The position numbers were made by a program, and so were the translations under genes. Shown here one piece after another: positions 17,465 through 27,367 of a stretch of 50,771 nucleotides of DNA. Under the pieces are notes generated by a model. The model was not told where the DNA came from and searched no databases. It saw nothing but the letters and a program-made list of their open reading frames with translations. Source of the stretch: Shewanella algicola (GTDB lineage: Bacteria; Pseudomonadota; Gammaproteobacteria; Enterobacterales; Shewanellaceae); the NCBI RefSeq assembly GCF_014648035.1, contig NZ_BMQI01000037.1, forward strand, positions 1 through 50,771, given 5' to 3'. Within the stretch, counting starts at the first letter, position 1. Each line of letters starts with the position of its first letter.

Positions 17465-19477
17465 CTACTTTTTAAACATGTCACGTAAATTGGCAATATG
17501 ACTCTTACCGGTTTCAACACGTTGCTGTTCAGTTTGTACCGGCTTACGGTTTTCCCAAATCAAATCATCTTGTGGTAATTCAAGTAAAAAACGGCTTGGT
17601 TCGCAGCGTATAGTTTCACCAAATTGACGCCGCTCACGGCAAATCACAAACCACAATTCACGTTGCGCTCGGGTAATCCCTACATAAGCTAAACGCCTTT
17701 CTTCATCGACATTATCTTCATCAATGCTCGATTGATGTGGCAAAATACGTTCTTCTACTCCCACCATAAACACAAACGGATACTCAAGCCCTTTAGATGC
17801 GTGCAAGGTCATTAACTGCACCTGGTCGCCGCCTTCATCTTCGCTATTACGTTCCATCATGTCGCGCAGGGTTAATCGGGTCACAACTTCGGGTAATGTC
17901 ATGGCTTCATCAAGCTCATCGCCTTCAAGCATTTCGGTGACCCAGCGATACAGCTCAGAGATATTCTTCATGCGCATTTCTGCCGCTTTTGCACTGGTGC
18001 TGGTTTCGTATAAATAATCTTCATAATTAATCTTACGAATAAGCTGCTTAATGGCTTCAACGGGTTCACCTCGAGTAGCGACCTCACCAGTATCAACAAT
18101 AAACTTACCAAATTGATAAAGAGAGCTTACCGCTGCAGGCGCTAAATGATGATTAAGCTCCACATCAAAAATCGCTTCAAACAATGAGATATGTTTTTGG
18201 TTGGCAAAGTTACCTAATCGCTCCAGTGTGGCGGGACCAATACCGCGTTTAGGTAAATTAACCACGCGCAAAAAAGCATTATCGTCGTCTGGATTCACCA
18301 CCAAGCGCAGATAAGCCATAATATCTTTGATTTCTGCGCGTGCAAAAAATGATGTTCCACCACTTAATTTATAAGGTATACGGTTGGTCATAAGCGCGCG
18401 TTCTAATAAGCGCGACTGATGATTACCTCGATACAAAAGCGCATAATCACCAAACTGAGTACGGCCAACAAATTTATGGCGGATAATTTCAGCGACAACA
18501 CGTTCAGCCTCTTGCTCCTCGTTAGCGGCAATGAGTACCCTCAGAGGTTCACCATAAGCCAGTTCACTAAACAGCGCCTTGTCGTATACATGCGGGTTGT
18601 TGGCAATCAAGATGTTTGCCGCGCGCAAAATACGTTGACTAGAACGGTAATTCTGTTCCAGTTTAATCAGTTTCAATTTAGGAAAGTCAGTGCCCAATAA
18701 CACTAAATTTTGCGGTTTGGCACCACGCCACGAATAAATTGACTGATCGTCATCGCCCACTACAGTAAACCGTGCACGCTCACCCACTAATAATTTTACT
18801 AATTCGTATTGGCTGGTGTTGGTGTCTTGATATTCGTCCACCAGCAAATATTGAATGCGAGTTTGCCAACGGGTGCGCACTTCTTCGTTCATGCGCAGCA
18901 ATAAGGTCGGTATTAAAATAAGGTCGTCAAAATCAAGTGCGTTATAGGCTTTCATGTGCTGCGCATAACGCTGATATAGCATGGCAAACAATTGCCCTTG
19001 CTCATCTTTTGCTAAACTGCGCGCTTGTTGCGGAATCACCAGGCCGCCTTTCCAATTTGAGATGGCCGAGGCTAGGGCTTTAATGAGATCTTTGTCTTCG
19101 TCTAACTCATCTTGAGTCAGCTCTTTTAATAACGCAAAGGTGTCTTGGTCATCAAATAATGAAAAGCCCGCTTTAAGGCCAAGCACTTTATGCTCGCGTT
19201 TGATGATCTCTAGCCCTAATGTGTGAAAAGTTGAAATCCACAATCCTCGCGCTTCTTTGCGCCCCATAGACTGTGCCACACGCTCTTTCATCTCACGGGC
19301 GGCTTTGTTGGTAAACGTTACCGCAGCAATGTTACGTGCTTTATAACCACATTTTTCGACAAGGTAAGCAATTTTATTAATGATTACACGTGTTTTACCG
19401 CTGCCAGCACCCGCAAGTACGAGGCACGGACCCGAGACATAATGTACGGCTTCATTTTGCCCTGGATTGAGTTTCAT
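17465..19477 (-). CDS. rep: ATP-dependent DNA helicase Rep
   Basis: This superfamily 1A 3'-5' helicase (670 residues) assists replication forks through protein-bound DNA and restarts them. Helicase motifs are in order: Walker [10 protein letters not shown] near the N terminus, DEYQD (motif II), [13 protein letters not shown] (motif III), QNYRS (IV) and VGITRAQ (VI). The C-terminal region matches the E. coli Rep end ([16 protein letters not shown] tail). ATG 19477 was chosen because MKLNPGQ aligns with the E. coli start MRLNPGQ and TAAGG lies 11 bases upstream; an in-frame GTG at 19486 would add three residues. It converges with the GAF-GGDEF gene, 30 bases apart. Confidence 0.96.
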   Translation of the reverse strand: MKLNPGQNEAVHYVSGPCLVLAGAGSGKTRVIINKIAYLVEKCGYKARNIAAVTFTNKAAREMKERVAQSMGRKEARGLWISTFHTLGLEIIKREHKVLGLKAGFSLFDDQDTFALLKELTQDELDEDKDLIKALASAISNWKGGLVIPQQARSLAKDEQGQLFAMLYQRYAQHMKAYNALDFDDLILIPTLLLRMNEEVRTRWQTRIQYLLVDEYQDTNTSQYELVKLLVGERARFTVVGDDDQSIYSWRGAKPQNLVLLGTDFPKLKLIKLEQNYRSSQRILRAANILIANNPHVYDKALFSELAYGEPLRVLIAANEEQEAERVVAEIIRHKFVGRTQFGDYALLYRGNHQSRLLERALMTNRIPYKLSGGTSFFARAEIKDIMAYLRLVVNPDDDNAFLRVVNLPKRGIGPATLERLGNFANQKHISLFEAIFDVELNHHLAPAAVSSLYQFGKFIVDTGEVATRGEPVEAIKQLIRKINYEDYLYETSTSAKAAEMRMKNISELYRWVTEMLEGDELDEAMTLPEVVTRLTLRDMMERNSEDEGGDQVQLMTLHASKGLEYPFVFMVGVEERILPHQSSIDEDNVDEERRLAYVGITRAQRELWFVICRERRQFGETIRCEPSRFLLELPQDDLIWENRKPVQTEQQRVETGKSHIANLRDMFKK

Positions 19478-19613
19478 TAATAACACGACCTTACTAAACT
19501 AAACGAAGGCGGATCATAGCAGAATCACTGAAGACAGTTAACGAAAAGCACACTTTGGTTTTGGAAAAACGCTCACCTCGGTTACAATTAGGCCAATATA
19601 TCAGTAGGGGATC

Positions 19614-19865
19614 ATGATGATTAATCCAAAGAAAATTGAAGAACTGGCGAAACAACTAAGTGACAACTTACCAAGCGGTGTAAAGCAATTTGCGGGTGAG
19701 TTTGAAGAGCGCAGTAAACAAGTATTACAAAGCCAACTGATGAAACTGGACGTGGTATCGCGCGAAGAATTTGAAGTGCAGCAACATGTGTTGCTTAAAA
19801 CCCGTGAAAAGCTTGAAGCATTGCAAGCGCAAGTTAACGAAATTGAAAAAAAGCTCGCTGAATAA
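19614..19865 (+). CDS. ubiK: Ubiquinone biosynthesis accessory factor UbiK
   Basis: This is a small (83 residues) coiled-coil accessory protein of the ubiquinone biosynthesis complex, formerly YqiC. It binds UbiJ and is needed for efficient aerobic ubiquinone synthesis. Recognisable stretches are NPKKIEELAKQL at the start, LMKLDVVSREEFEVQ in the middle and the heptad-rich LLKTREKLEALQAQVNEIEKK end. The start ATG 19614 is immediately followed by a second ATG; AGGGG lies four bases upstream, so either could be used. It is divergent from rep, and a strong terminator follows 27 bases after the stop. Confidence 0.94.
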   Translation: MMINPKKIEELAKQLSDNLPSGVKQFAGEFEERSKQVLQSQLMKLDVVSREEFEVQQHVLLKTREKLEALQAQVNEIEKKLAE

Positions 19866-19892
19866 TCGTGTTCAACAAAGCCATTATTCAAT

Positions 19893-19922
19893 AAAAAATG
19901 ACGCTCATTAGCGTCATTTTTT
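19893..19922. terminator. Bidirectional intrinsic terminator between ubiK and the aminotransferase gene
   Basis: A 12-bp stem, A6-TGACGC (19893-19904) with GCGTCA-T6 (19911-19922), encloses the six-base loop TCATTA. Runs of T end the hairpin on both strands, so it serves ubiK (plus) and the convergent gene (minus). Confidence 0.92.
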
Positions 19923-19952
19923 GTATCAATAAACCGCTATGATTATAACGAG

Positions 19953-21089
19953 TTAGCTAAGCGACTCTTGTAAAGCCCGTAAGCACAAGGCAACGTTTTC
20001 ACGCCGGGCACCAAAGCCCATTAAGCCAATACGCCACGCTTTACCTGCTAATGCTCCTAAGCCAGCACCAATCTCAAGGTTGTACTCTTCTAACAGGTGT
20101 TTACGTACTGTGGCATCATCAACACCTTCTGGAATATACACAGCATTTAATTGTGGCAACCTTGACGCTTCGTCTACCACAAACGTAAGCCCTAATTGGG
20201 TTAAACCATCACGCAATAACAGGTGCATTTTACGGTGTCTTGCCCAGGCATTTTCTAGCCCTTCATTGGCCAGTAAACGCAATGATTCATGCAGTGCATA
20301 AAGTGCATTAACCGGGGCAGTATGGTGATAACTGCGCTTAGCACCGCTGTCATTGCCCCAATATCCCATCACCAAAGTTTGGTCTAAAAACCAGCTTTGT
20401 ACTGGCGTAGTTCGCGTTTTAATCTTAGCCACAGCTTTAGGCGAAAAAGATACAGGTGATAAACCCGGCACACATGACAGACATTTTTGGCTACCAGAAT
20501 AAATAGCATCAATGCCCCACTCATCGACCAGTAATTCAACACCACCTAATGATGTCACCGCATCAACAATGCTAATACAGTCGTGTAATTGCGCTAACGT
20601 GCATAAGGTTTTGGCATCAGATAACGCACCTGTTGAGGTTTCTGCATGCACAAAGGCTAAAAACTTGGCATCTGGGTTTGCCACCAGTGCAGCTTCAACT
20701 TTATCAGGGCATACAGGCTCGCCCCATTCATTATCAACCACAACGGCAACACCGCCTACACGCTCAACATTTTGGCGCATACGTTCACCAAACACGCCAT
20801 TGCGGCACACGATGACCTTTTCACCCGGTTCAACCAAGTTAACAAAGCAGGTTTCCATACCGGCGCTGCCAGGGGCCGATACCGCTAAAGTCATTTCGTT
20901 TTTAGTTTGAAAGGCATACTGAATAAGGCTCTTTAACTCATCCATCATACCGACAAACAGCGGATCTAAGTGGCCAATAGTTGGTCTCGACTGTGCAGCA
21001 AGCACTTCAGGATACACATCAGATGGGCCGGGACCCATTAGAGTTCGGCGCGGTGGCATAAAAGCTGGAATAATTGGCACGGGTAACAT
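19953..21089 (-). CDS. Class V aminotransferase, alanine/serine-glyoxylate type
   Basis: This is a PLP enzyme of fold type I, class V (378 residues), of the alanine-glyoxylate / serine-pyruvate aminotransferase family. The PLP-binding Lys is K202 in SGSQK. The N-terminal GPGPSDV and the C-terminal RIGLMGFGAR segments are typical. ATG 21089 is preceded by AAGGAG seven bases away, which favours it over an upstream in-frame ATG at 21140. It lies downstream of ilvA in the same direction, but 273 bases separate them and a large inverted repeat sits in the gap. Exact substrate pair cannot be told from the sequence. Confidence 0.9.
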   Translation of the reverse strand: MLPVPIIPAFMPPRRTLMGPGPSDVYPEVLAAQSRPTIGHLDPLFVGMMDELKSLIQYAFQTKNEMTLAVSAPGSAGMETCFVNLVEPGEKVIVCRNGVFGERMRQNVERVGGVAVVVDNEWGEPVCPDKVEAALVANPDAKFLAFVHAETSTGALSDAKTLCTLAQLHDCISIVDAVTSLGGVELLVDEWGIDAIYSGSQKCLSCVPGLSPVSFSPKAVAKIKTRTTPVQSWFLDQTLVMGYWGNDSGAKRSYHHTAPVNALYALHESLRLLANEGLENAWARHRKMHLLLRDGLTQLGLTFVVDEASRLPQLNAVYIPEGVDDATVRKHLLEEYNLEIGAGLGALAGKAWRIGLMGFGARRENVALCLRALQESLS

Positions 21090-21263
21090 CAATGTCTCCT
21101 TAAAATGAGGTCGTATATGCATGTGTAAAGCTACACGCATATGGAAAAATTTACCCTACATATAAGCAACCCGTCACAATCATATGATGTACTAATGACA
21201 TCAGACTTTGACGGTGTGGGTTATCACCTACGAATATATTTTCGTTTTTGGTGCACAGACAAT

Positions 21264-21297
21264 ATCACATTGGGATGGTAAATCACCCCAATGTGAT
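21264..21297. repeat. 11-bp perfect inverted repeat between ilvA and the aminotransferase gene
   Basis: The arms ATCACATTGGG (21264-21274) and CCCAATGTGAT (21287-21297) pair perfectly across 12 bases; three more pairs can form inside. No T-run follows on either strand, so it may be an operator, a processing site or a weak terminator behind ilvA. Confidence 0.6.
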
Positions 21298-21362
21298 CAT
21301 TATTTAAAGTTCAATAATATATTGGCCACTTTAAAGCATTATTGGCATCGAACTTGTTGTTC

Positions 21363-22931
21363 TTACTCCGCTTTAGGGCTGTTCAAAAATAACTGGTAAG
21401 CTGGGCTGTTCGTTTCTTCTTGATAGACAAATCCTAAATCCGTTAAAAATTGCGCAAAAGCATCGTCATCATTTGCGGGCACTTCGAACCCGGCTAATAC
21501 ACGGCCAAATGCGGCGCCATGATTACGATAATGGAACAAACTAATATTCCATTTACTTTGCAAAGTGGTTAAAAACTTCAGCAAAGCGCCCGGATGCTCA
21601 GGAAACTCAAAGCTAAATAAGCGTTCTTCTAACGGCTCAAGAGGATGGCCACCGACCATATAGCGAACATGCAACTTAGCGGTTTCATCTTGAGATAAAT
21701 CTTGAACTTCAAACCCTTCTAACTCAAGGTTAGCGATAATCTCTACTAATTCAGCTTGTCCACCCGTTAAGCGGATCCCGGCAAACACCACCGCTACTTC
21801 ACGGCTGCTAAAACGGTAATTAAATTCGGTCATTGGGCGTTTTTCAAGTAGCTCACAAAAGCGTAAAAAGCTGCCTGGTTTTTCAGGGACTTTAACCGCT
21901 AACACCGCTTCTTTTTGCTCGCCAAGTTCACAGCGCTCTGACACATAGCGAAGGCTATGAAAGTTAACATTAGCTCCACTTAATATGGCTGCAGCTTTTT
22001 TAGGCGCGTCGCTACTGTCGCCCTGCAATGCCATATACTTTTTAAGACCTGCAATTGATAATGCGCCGGCGGGCTCCGCAATGGCGCGAGTGTCTTCAAA
22101 AATATCTTTTACTGCAGCGCAAATTTCATCAGAGGTCACTGTGACCACATGGTCAACGTATTCACGTGCTAGCCTGAAAGGCTCAGTGCCGATACGCTTT
22201 ACCGCTACGCCGTCGGCAAATAAACCGACTTGAGGCAAGGTGACTGGCTCATCCGCTTCTAGCGCCGCTTTTAAGCACGCGGCGTCTTCTGGCTCAACAC
22301 CAATAATTTTAACTTGTGGCATAACGGCTTTGTAATACGCAGCAATACCCGCAATTAACCCTCCACCGCCTACAGGCACAAATACCACTTCAATATCACG
22401 CTGTTGCTGCACCATTTCTTGTGCAATCGTGCCTTGTCCGGCAATCACGGCCTCATCATCAAATGGCGCAATATAAACACGCCCTTCGGTTGCCGATAAA
22501 TTTTTAGCGTAATCATTTGCTTGGTCAAAGGCTTGGCCATGCAGCACTACATTGCCACCAAGTCGGCGCACCGCATCAATTTTAATGTCTGGCGTGGTAC
22601 TTGGCATCACAATCACGGCATCAATACCGCGGCTTGCCGCTGACATCGCTACACCCTGAGCATGGTTACCCGCCGAGGCACACACCACGCCTTTATCGCA
22701 TTCTTCTTGCGTGAGTGCAGCAATACGGTTGTAAGCACCGCGCAGTTTAAATGAATGCACAGGCTGCATGTCTTCACGCTTTAAATACACCTGACAACCA
22801 AAGCGAGCTGATAGTTTATTCATGCTCGACAGCGGCGTCACTTTAGCGACATCGTATACAGACGACAGCAAAATTTTCTGTAAATAATAATGCGCTAGGT
22901 CTAATTGAGTTTGAGACGCCAAAGCCAACAT
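21363..22931 (-). CDS. ilvA: Threonine ammonia-lyase, biosynthetic (threonine deaminase)
   Basis: This enzyme (522 residues) converts threonine to 2-oxobutanoate, the committed step to isoleucine, in the cytoplasm as a tetramer inhibited by isoleucine. The PLP-binding Lys is K62 in HSFKLRG, and the glycine loop GGGGLIAG is present. The C-terminal third carries two ACT-like regulatory subdomains (FNYRFSSREVAVVF and HYRNHGAAFGRVLAGFEV segments), so this is the long biosynthetic form. ATG 22931 is one base after the ilvD stop and has GGAGG upstream. It is the last gene of the ilvGMDA operon. Confidence 0.97.
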   Translation of the reverse strand: MLALASQTQLDLAHYYLQKILLSSVYDVAKVTPLSSMNKLSARFGCQVYLKREDMQPVHSFKLRGAYNRIAALTQEECDKGVVCASAGNHAQGVAMSAASRGIDAVIVMPSTTPDIKIDAVRRLGGNVVLHGQAFDQANDYAKNLSATEGRVYIAPFDDEAVIAGQGTIAQEMVQQQRDIEVVFVPVGGGGLIAGIAAYYKAVMPQVKIIGVEPEDAACLKAALEADEPVTLPQVGLFADGVAVKRIGTEPFRLAREYVDHVVTVTSDEICAAVKDIFEDTRAIAEPAGALSIAGLKKYMALQGDSSDAPKKAAAILSGANVNFHSLRYVSERCELGEQKEAVLAVKVPEKPGSFLRFCELLEKRPMTEFNYRFSSREVAVVFAGIRLTGGQAELVEIIANLELEGFEVQDLSQDETAKLHVRYMVGGHPLEPLEERLFSFEFPEHPGALLKFLTTLQSKWNISLFHYRNHGAAFGRVLAGFEVPANDDDAFAQFLTDLGFVYQEETNSPAYQLFLNSPKAE

Positions 22932-22932
22932 A

Positions 22933-24792
22933 TTACCCCTCCAGTTTGGTGCGATCGCGTACGGCACCTTTATCAGCACTGGTTGCTAATAACGCATAGG
23001 CTTTTAACGCTAATGACACATAACGTTCACGCGCGACAGGCTTCCAACCTAATGGACCTTTAGCGTCCATTGCGTCACGGCGACGTGCTAATTCATCGTC
23101 ACTCACATTCAATTGAATGCTACGCTTTGGAATGTCGATCGCAATTTGATCGCCGTTTTCAATAAGTGCAATAGTGCCACCCGATGCAGCTTCTGGTGAA
23201 ATATGGCCAATTGATAAACCCGATGTACCACCAGAAAAACGGCCATCTGTAATCAGAGCACATTGAGTACCTAAGCCGCGCGACTTAAGGTACGTAGTTG
23301 GGTATAACATCTCTTGCATACCTGGGCCGCCTTTAGGGCCTTCGTAACGAATTACCACCACGTCACCTGCAACAACTTCACCACCCAGAATACCAGCTAC
23401 GGCATCATCTTGGCTTTCATACACGCGGGCACTACCGACAAACATTAAGTTTGATTCGTCAACGCCCGCGGTTTTGACAATACAACCATCAGTTGCCACG
23501 TTACCCGCAAGTACCGCTAGGCCGCCTTCTTGACTGAACGCAAATTCACGTGCGCGGATACAACCATTTTCACGATCATCATCGACGCTGTCCCAACGGC
23601 AATCTTGACTAAAGGCTTTTTGAGTTGGAATGCCGGCAGGCCCAGCACTAAAGAAACGAACCACTTCTGGGTCATTGGTTTGTTTTAGGTCGTACTTAGC
23701 TAATACAGATTTCAAGTCGCCGCCGTTATCTGCTGCCACGTGTGGTACGTCGTTATGCAACAAACCCGCTCTGTCTAGTTCGCCTAAGATCCCCATTACG
23801 CCACCAGCACGGTGCACATCTTCCATATGGTATTTAGGGGTAGATGGTGCAACTTTACAAAGGTGTGGCACAAGGCGCGACATGCGATCAATATCAGCCA
23901 TATCAAAGGCTAATTCAGCTTCTTGGGCTGCGGCCAATAAATGCAATACCGTGTTAGACGAGCCGCCCATGGCGATGTCTAATGCGGTGGCGTTTTCAAA
24001 TGCTTTAAATGATGCAATATTGCGTGGCAATGCGTTTTCGTCATCGTACTTATAATAGCGTTCAGCAAGCTTCATTACGCGGCGGCCTGCTTCTAAAAAC
24101 AATTCGCGGCGATCAGCGTGAGTCGCCAACATTGAACCATTACCTGGTAATGACAACCCTAAGGCTTCTGTTAAGCAGTTCATTGAGTTAGCAGTAAACA
24201 TGCCTGAGCAAGAGCCACACGTTGGGCACGCGCTACGTTCAATTTGTTTACTGTCTGCATCACTGACATTCGTATCCGCGCCAGCGACCATAGCATCCAC
24301 TAAATCAAGCTTAATGAGCTGGTCAGACAGTTTGGTTTTACCCGCTTCCATTGGTCCACCAGACACAAAAATGACCGGAATATTTAATCGCAGTGCGGCC
24401 ATTAACATGCCTGGGGTAATTTTGTCGCAATTTGAGATACACACTAGCGCATCTGCACAATGCGCATTAACCATGTATTCGACACTGTCAGCAATGAGCT
24501 CACGAGATGGTAAGCTATACAACATACCGCCATGCCCCATGGCGATGCCGTCGTCTACTGCAATGGTGTTAAATTCTTTGGCAATACCGCCGACCTCTTC
24601 AATCGCGCTAGCAACAAGTGCGCCCATGTCTTTTAAATGCACATGCCCTGGTACAAATTGAGTGAATGAATTGGCAATCGCAATAATTGGCTTACCAAAA
24701 TCGGTTTCTTTTACCCCAGTCGCACGCCATAGTGCGCGGGCACCTGCCATGTTGCGGCCTTCGGTACTGGTTGCTGAACGTAATTTTGGCAT
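22933..24792 (-). CDS. ilvD: Dihydroxy-acid dehydratase
   Basis: This 619-residue iron-sulfur enzyme catalyses the third common step of isoleucine and valine synthesis, dehydrating 2,3-dihydroxy acids to 2-oxo acids. Cluster ligand segments are visible: [11 protein letters not shown] and [12 protein letters not shown]. The whole length aligns with E. coli IlvD from MPK.RSAT at the start to SADKGAVRD near the end. It is followed by ilvA with a one-base gap and preceded by ilvM with 79 bases between. In E. coli ilvE would lie here between ilvM and ilvD; it is absent. Confidence 0.98.
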   Translation of the reverse strand: MPKLRSATSTEGRNMAGARALWRATGVKETDFGKPIIAIANSFTQFVPGHVHLKDMGALVASAIEEVGGIAKEFNTIAVDDGIAMGHGGMLYSLPSRELIADSVEYMVNAHCADALVCISNCDKITPGMLMAALRLNIPVIFVSGGPMEAGKTKLSDQLIKLDLVDAMVAGADTNVSDADSKQIERSACPTCGSCSGMFTANSMNCLTEALGLSLPGNGSMLATHADRRELFLEAGRRVMKLAERYYKYDDENALPRNIASFKAFENATALDIAMGGSSNTVLHLLAAAQEAELAFDMADIDRMSRLVPHLCKVAPSTPKYHMEDVHRAGGVMGILGELDRAGLLHNDVPHVAADNGGDLKSVLAKYDLKQTNDPEVVRFFSAGPAGIPTQKAFSQDCRWDSVDDDRENGCIRAREFAFSQEGGLAVLAGNVATDGCIVKTAGVDESNLMFVGSARVYESQDDAVAGILGGEVVAGDVVVIRYEGPKGGPGMQEMLYPTTYLKSRGLGTQCALITDGRFSGGTSGLSIGHISPEAASGGTIALIENGDQIAIDIPKRSIQLNVSDDELARRRDAMDAKGPLGWKPVARERYVSLALKAYALLATSADKGAVRDRTKLEG

Positions 24793-24871
24793 TGCAAATA
24801 TCCTTGTGTAATGTGGTGCGGGTTACCTGTGTTATCACAAATAACCCATTAAAATGGGTAATAATGTATGT

Positions 24872-25129
24872 TTAACTGTTTGCAGCTTGCCCAAGAGATA
24901 CTGCAGGCATCACTTTGCATTGGGTGACATCAATTAATTTAGTCAGCTGGTTACTTAACAGTTCGATTGCGCGCTCAGCCTCAACCCATAGTTCTACAGC
25001 CATACTAGCATCGTCATTGATGCGCATCTGCATTTGGGTGACTTTAAATCCACGATGGCGAGTGACACGCAATACACGTTCTAGCACTTCTGGACGTTGT
25101 TGAACGGTTATTTCAAGATTATGCATCAT
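24872..25129 (-). CDS. ilvM: Acetolactate synthase II small (regulatory) subunit
   Basis: This is an ACT-domain small subunit (85 residues) that pairs with IlvG to form acetolactate synthase II. The segment [15 protein letters not shown] matches IlvM closely. ATG 25129 is used with GGAG eight bases upstream; a second ATG directly follows at 25126. The start overlaps the ilvG stop (ATGATG), so translation is coupled to ilvG, which suits equal subunit production. Confidence 0.95.
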   Translation of the reverse strand: MMHNLEITVQQRPEVLERVLRVTRHRGFKVTQMQMRINDDASMAVELWVEAERAIELLSNQLTKLIDVTQCKVMPAVSLGQAANS

Positions 25130-26793
25130 GTTTGCTTCTCCATTTGATCCATCATGTCGCTGTTGCTGGCTCCGGGTGGGACTAATGGCCATACATTAAA
25201 GGCATCATCAATCGCTACGTGCAGCATGTAAGGGCCACTGCTGTTAAGCATTTCATCTAGTGCTTGTTCTACTTGATCTGCGTGATTAATCGTCCGGCCA
25301 GGAATATCAAAAGCCGATGCCATTAATACAAAGTTAGGATTGTCAGATAAATCGGTCTCGCTATAGCGCTCTTCAAAAAACAGCTGCTGCCACTGCTTGA
25401 CCATGCCTAATTTTTGATTGTCTATCAGTAAAATTTTAACCGGCAGCTTACGACGTTTAATGGTAGTCAATTCTTGGACATTCATCATAAATGAGCCATC
25501 ACCGGATACTGTGACCACGGTAGCATCTGGGCGAGCCACCTGAGCACCAATTGCCGCTGGCAAACCAAAACCCATAGTACCAAGGCCAGCGCTCGACAAA
25601 TGATCTTCTGGGCGACGAAACCACATATGTTGCGCAACCCACATTTGGTGCTGGCCAACATCGCACGCCACCACGCTGTCTTCAGGTAATTTATTGGCTA
25701 AACGACGTAACATGGCAGGCGCGTATATCAGCTCTCCTGGGTGTTGATAATTCCATTGATGCTGACGCTCTAATGCATCAACTTCTGTTTGCCATTGGCT
25801 TATGGCCATTTTACCGCGAACAGCTGTTGTTAATGCCGGTAAAACTTGACGTAAATCTGCGGCAATAGCCACTTCGGCTAGGCGTAATTTACCCAATTCA
25901 GCCGCATCGATATCTAAATGAAGCACTTTGGCATTACTGGCAAAGCTGGCTAACCGTCCGGTGACTCGGTCATCAAAACGAGCACCGACGACGATTAATA
26001 AATCACACTCTTGCACGGCTAAGTTTGCACCTTTCCCCCCATGCATACCCAGCATGCCTAAATACCCTTTGGTACCATGGGCAACACTACCCAAACCTTT
26101 AAGCGTGGCAACCGACGGAATACCAGTGACATCAATAAACTCACGTAAATGAGATACCGCACCCGCCATACCGACACCACCGCCAACATATAACATAGGC
26201 TTAGTGGCTTGAGTCAGTAGCTCGATGGCAGCGTCAAGCTCAGTTTGTGTCGCGAGAGGCTCATCGGCAACACTTTGTAATGGGGTTTTGTACTCAAGTT
26301 CAGCAATTTGAATGTCTTTTGGGATATCAACCAATACAGGGCCGGGTCTTCCCTCTGCAGCAACTTCAAAGGCGCGATACAAGGTTGGGATTAACTCATT
26401 GATATCGGTAACCATAAAGCTGTGTTTGGTACAGGACAGTGACATACCAAGCACATCGATTTCTTGAAAGGCATCGGTGCCTATCACCGCAGTAGAAACC
26501 TGGCCGGTGATGGCCACTAGAGGTACAGAATCAAGCAAGGCATCGGCCAACGAGGTGACCAAATTGGTTGCCCCTGGGCCTGAGGTTGCAAAACAAACAC
26601 CAGTTTTCCCGCTGGCACGGGCATAACCTACGGCTGCAAATGCGGCGCCTTGTTCGTGGCGGCTGAGTAGATGCTCAACAGGGCTACCATAGAGCGCATC
26701 GTAAATGGGCATAATGGCCCCGCCAGGATAACCAAACACTGTGGTAACACCATGTGCTGCTAGTACTTTGATGACTGCATCTGCGCCGCGCAT
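25126..26793 (-). CDS. ilvG: Acetolactate synthase II large catalytic subunit
   Basis: This thiamine-diphosphate enzyme (555 residues) joins pyruvate with pyruvate or 2-oxobutanoate, the first common step of branched-chain amino acid synthesis. It has the catalytic Glu motif RHEQGAA, the FAD-region segments and the cofactor-binding motif starting [11 protein letters not shown]. The frame is intact, unlike E. coli K-12 ilvG, which carries a frameshift. ATG 26793 was chosen: AGGA lies six bases upstream and the protein then begins as in E. coli (MRGADAV versus MNGAQWV). An ATG at 26811 would add six residues. It is the first structural gene behind the ilvL attenuator. Confidence 0.97.
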   Translation of the reverse strand: MRGADAVIKVLAAHGVTTVFGYPGGAIMPIYDALYGSPVEHLLSRHEQGAAFAAVGYARASGKTGVCFATSGPGATNLVTSLADALLDSVPLVAITGQVSTAVIGTDAFQEIDVLGMSLSCTKHSFMVTDINELIPTLYRAFEVAAEGRPGPVLVDIPKDIQIAELEYKTPLQSVADEPLATQTELDAAIELLTQATKPMLYVGGGVGMAGAVSHLREFIDVTGIPSVATLKGLGSVAHGTKGYLGMLGMHGGKGANLAVQECDLLIVVGARFDDRVTGRLASFASNAKVLHLDIDAAELGKLRLAEVAIAADLRQVLPALTTAVRGKMAISQWQTEVDALERQHQWNYQHPGELIYAPAMLRRLANKLPEDSVVACDVGQHQMWVAQHMWFRRPEDHLSSAGLGTMGFGLPAAIGAQVARPDATVVTVSGDGSFMMNVQELTTIKRRKLPVKILLIDNQKLGMVKQWQQLFFEERYSETDLSDNPNFVLMASAFDIPGRTINHADQVEQALDEMLNSSGPYMLHVAIDDAFNVWPLVPPGASNSDMMDQMEKQT

Positions 26794-26894
26794 TTTCTGT
26801 CCTGCTTCCATATTTTTATCTCTACTTCGTCAATGTTTTGCTTGCTCTACTGATGTGATATCTGGGTATTGATTTTTTCTTAAGCCTAGAAACT

Positions 26895-26928
26895 AAAAAC
26901 CCCCGGTCCTTTCGGAGCGGGGGTTTTT
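26895..26928 (-). terminator. Attenuator terminator of the ilvGMDA operon
   Basis: On the minus strand AAAAACCCCCG pairs with CGGGGGTTTTT (11 bp). A second short helix with one C/C mismatch is capped by a GAAA tetraloop, and the RNA ends in T5. Its left arm (26918-26928 plus neighbours) contains ACCCCCGCT, which can instead pair perfectly with AGCGGGGGT (plus-strand 26971-26979) inside the ilvL coding region. That gives a mutually exclusive antiterminator. It lies about 100 bases before ilvG. Confidence 0.92.
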
Positions 26929-26944
26929 GCAATCTTTGTGACTC

Positions 26945-27040
26945 TTAGGTCAGTCTAGTTGTCAAACGCCACCCCCGCTGTGACTTAATAATCACTACGG
27001 TAATAATCACGAGAATGAGCATGGCTGCGCGGTTTAACAT
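26945..27040 (-). CDS. ilvL: ilvGMDA operon leader peptide
   Basis: This 31-codon reading frame begins MLNRAAMLILVIITVVII, with 10 of the 12 residues 7-18 being Leu, Ile, Val or Met. This is the pattern expected of an attenuation leader: scarce charged branched-chain tRNAs stall the ribosome in this run, expose the antiterminator segment (26971-26979, at the Ser-Gln-Arg-Gly codons) and let transcription read into ilvG. Only a weak ribosome binding site is visible (AGGA, 14 bases upstream). The frame stops 17 bases before the terminator hairpin. Confidence 0.9.
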   Translation of the reverse strand: MLNRAAMLILVIITVVIIKSQRGWRLTTRLT

Positions 27041-27367
27041 GTTTTTAGACTGTATCCTAAGTTTTTAAAATTTTTTCGTTCGCTTATGTTCAATAAACGT
27101 TACGGTATTACTAACAAGTACCATAAAAGTTTTATCGAGCACAACTAAAAAATCGCCTTTGTAAAAAAATTCAGCTTCCCTGCCGAGACAATGCAAACAA
27201 CAACAAAAACTTAACTTATGAGTTCGCTGAAAATAATATTGAACTCAATCTAACAATTTGTTTTTCCACGACCCAATATGGTGTATTGGGTCGCTTCATT
27301 GATGCCTGTCCGACTACACATTTTTTACAACCAATCTCTGAACAGGTACTACATCAGTTTTTAACGC
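27041..27367. other. Intergenic region between ilvC and the ilvL leader
   Basis: This 327-base AT-rich gap holds the ilvL promoter, on the minus strand. A poor candidate is TTGTTA with TATTGA 16 bases on, near 27095-27125; I cannot fix it by eye. Near ilvC is a 10-bp perfect inverted repeat (27269-27278 with 27284-27293, loop TGGTG), which may end ilvC mRNA although no T-run follows on the minus strand. No credible gene is seen. Confidence 0.5.

Noticed and set aside
21208..21399. Plus-strand frame of 63 codons over the inverted repeat and the ilvA end
   Set aside because: It runs through the hairpin and antisense into ilvA, with no binding site or recognisable motif.
23630..24661. Long open frames on the plus strand opposite ilvD
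   Set aside because: They lie antisense to a full-length, clearly recognised dehydratase and show no motifs of their own.
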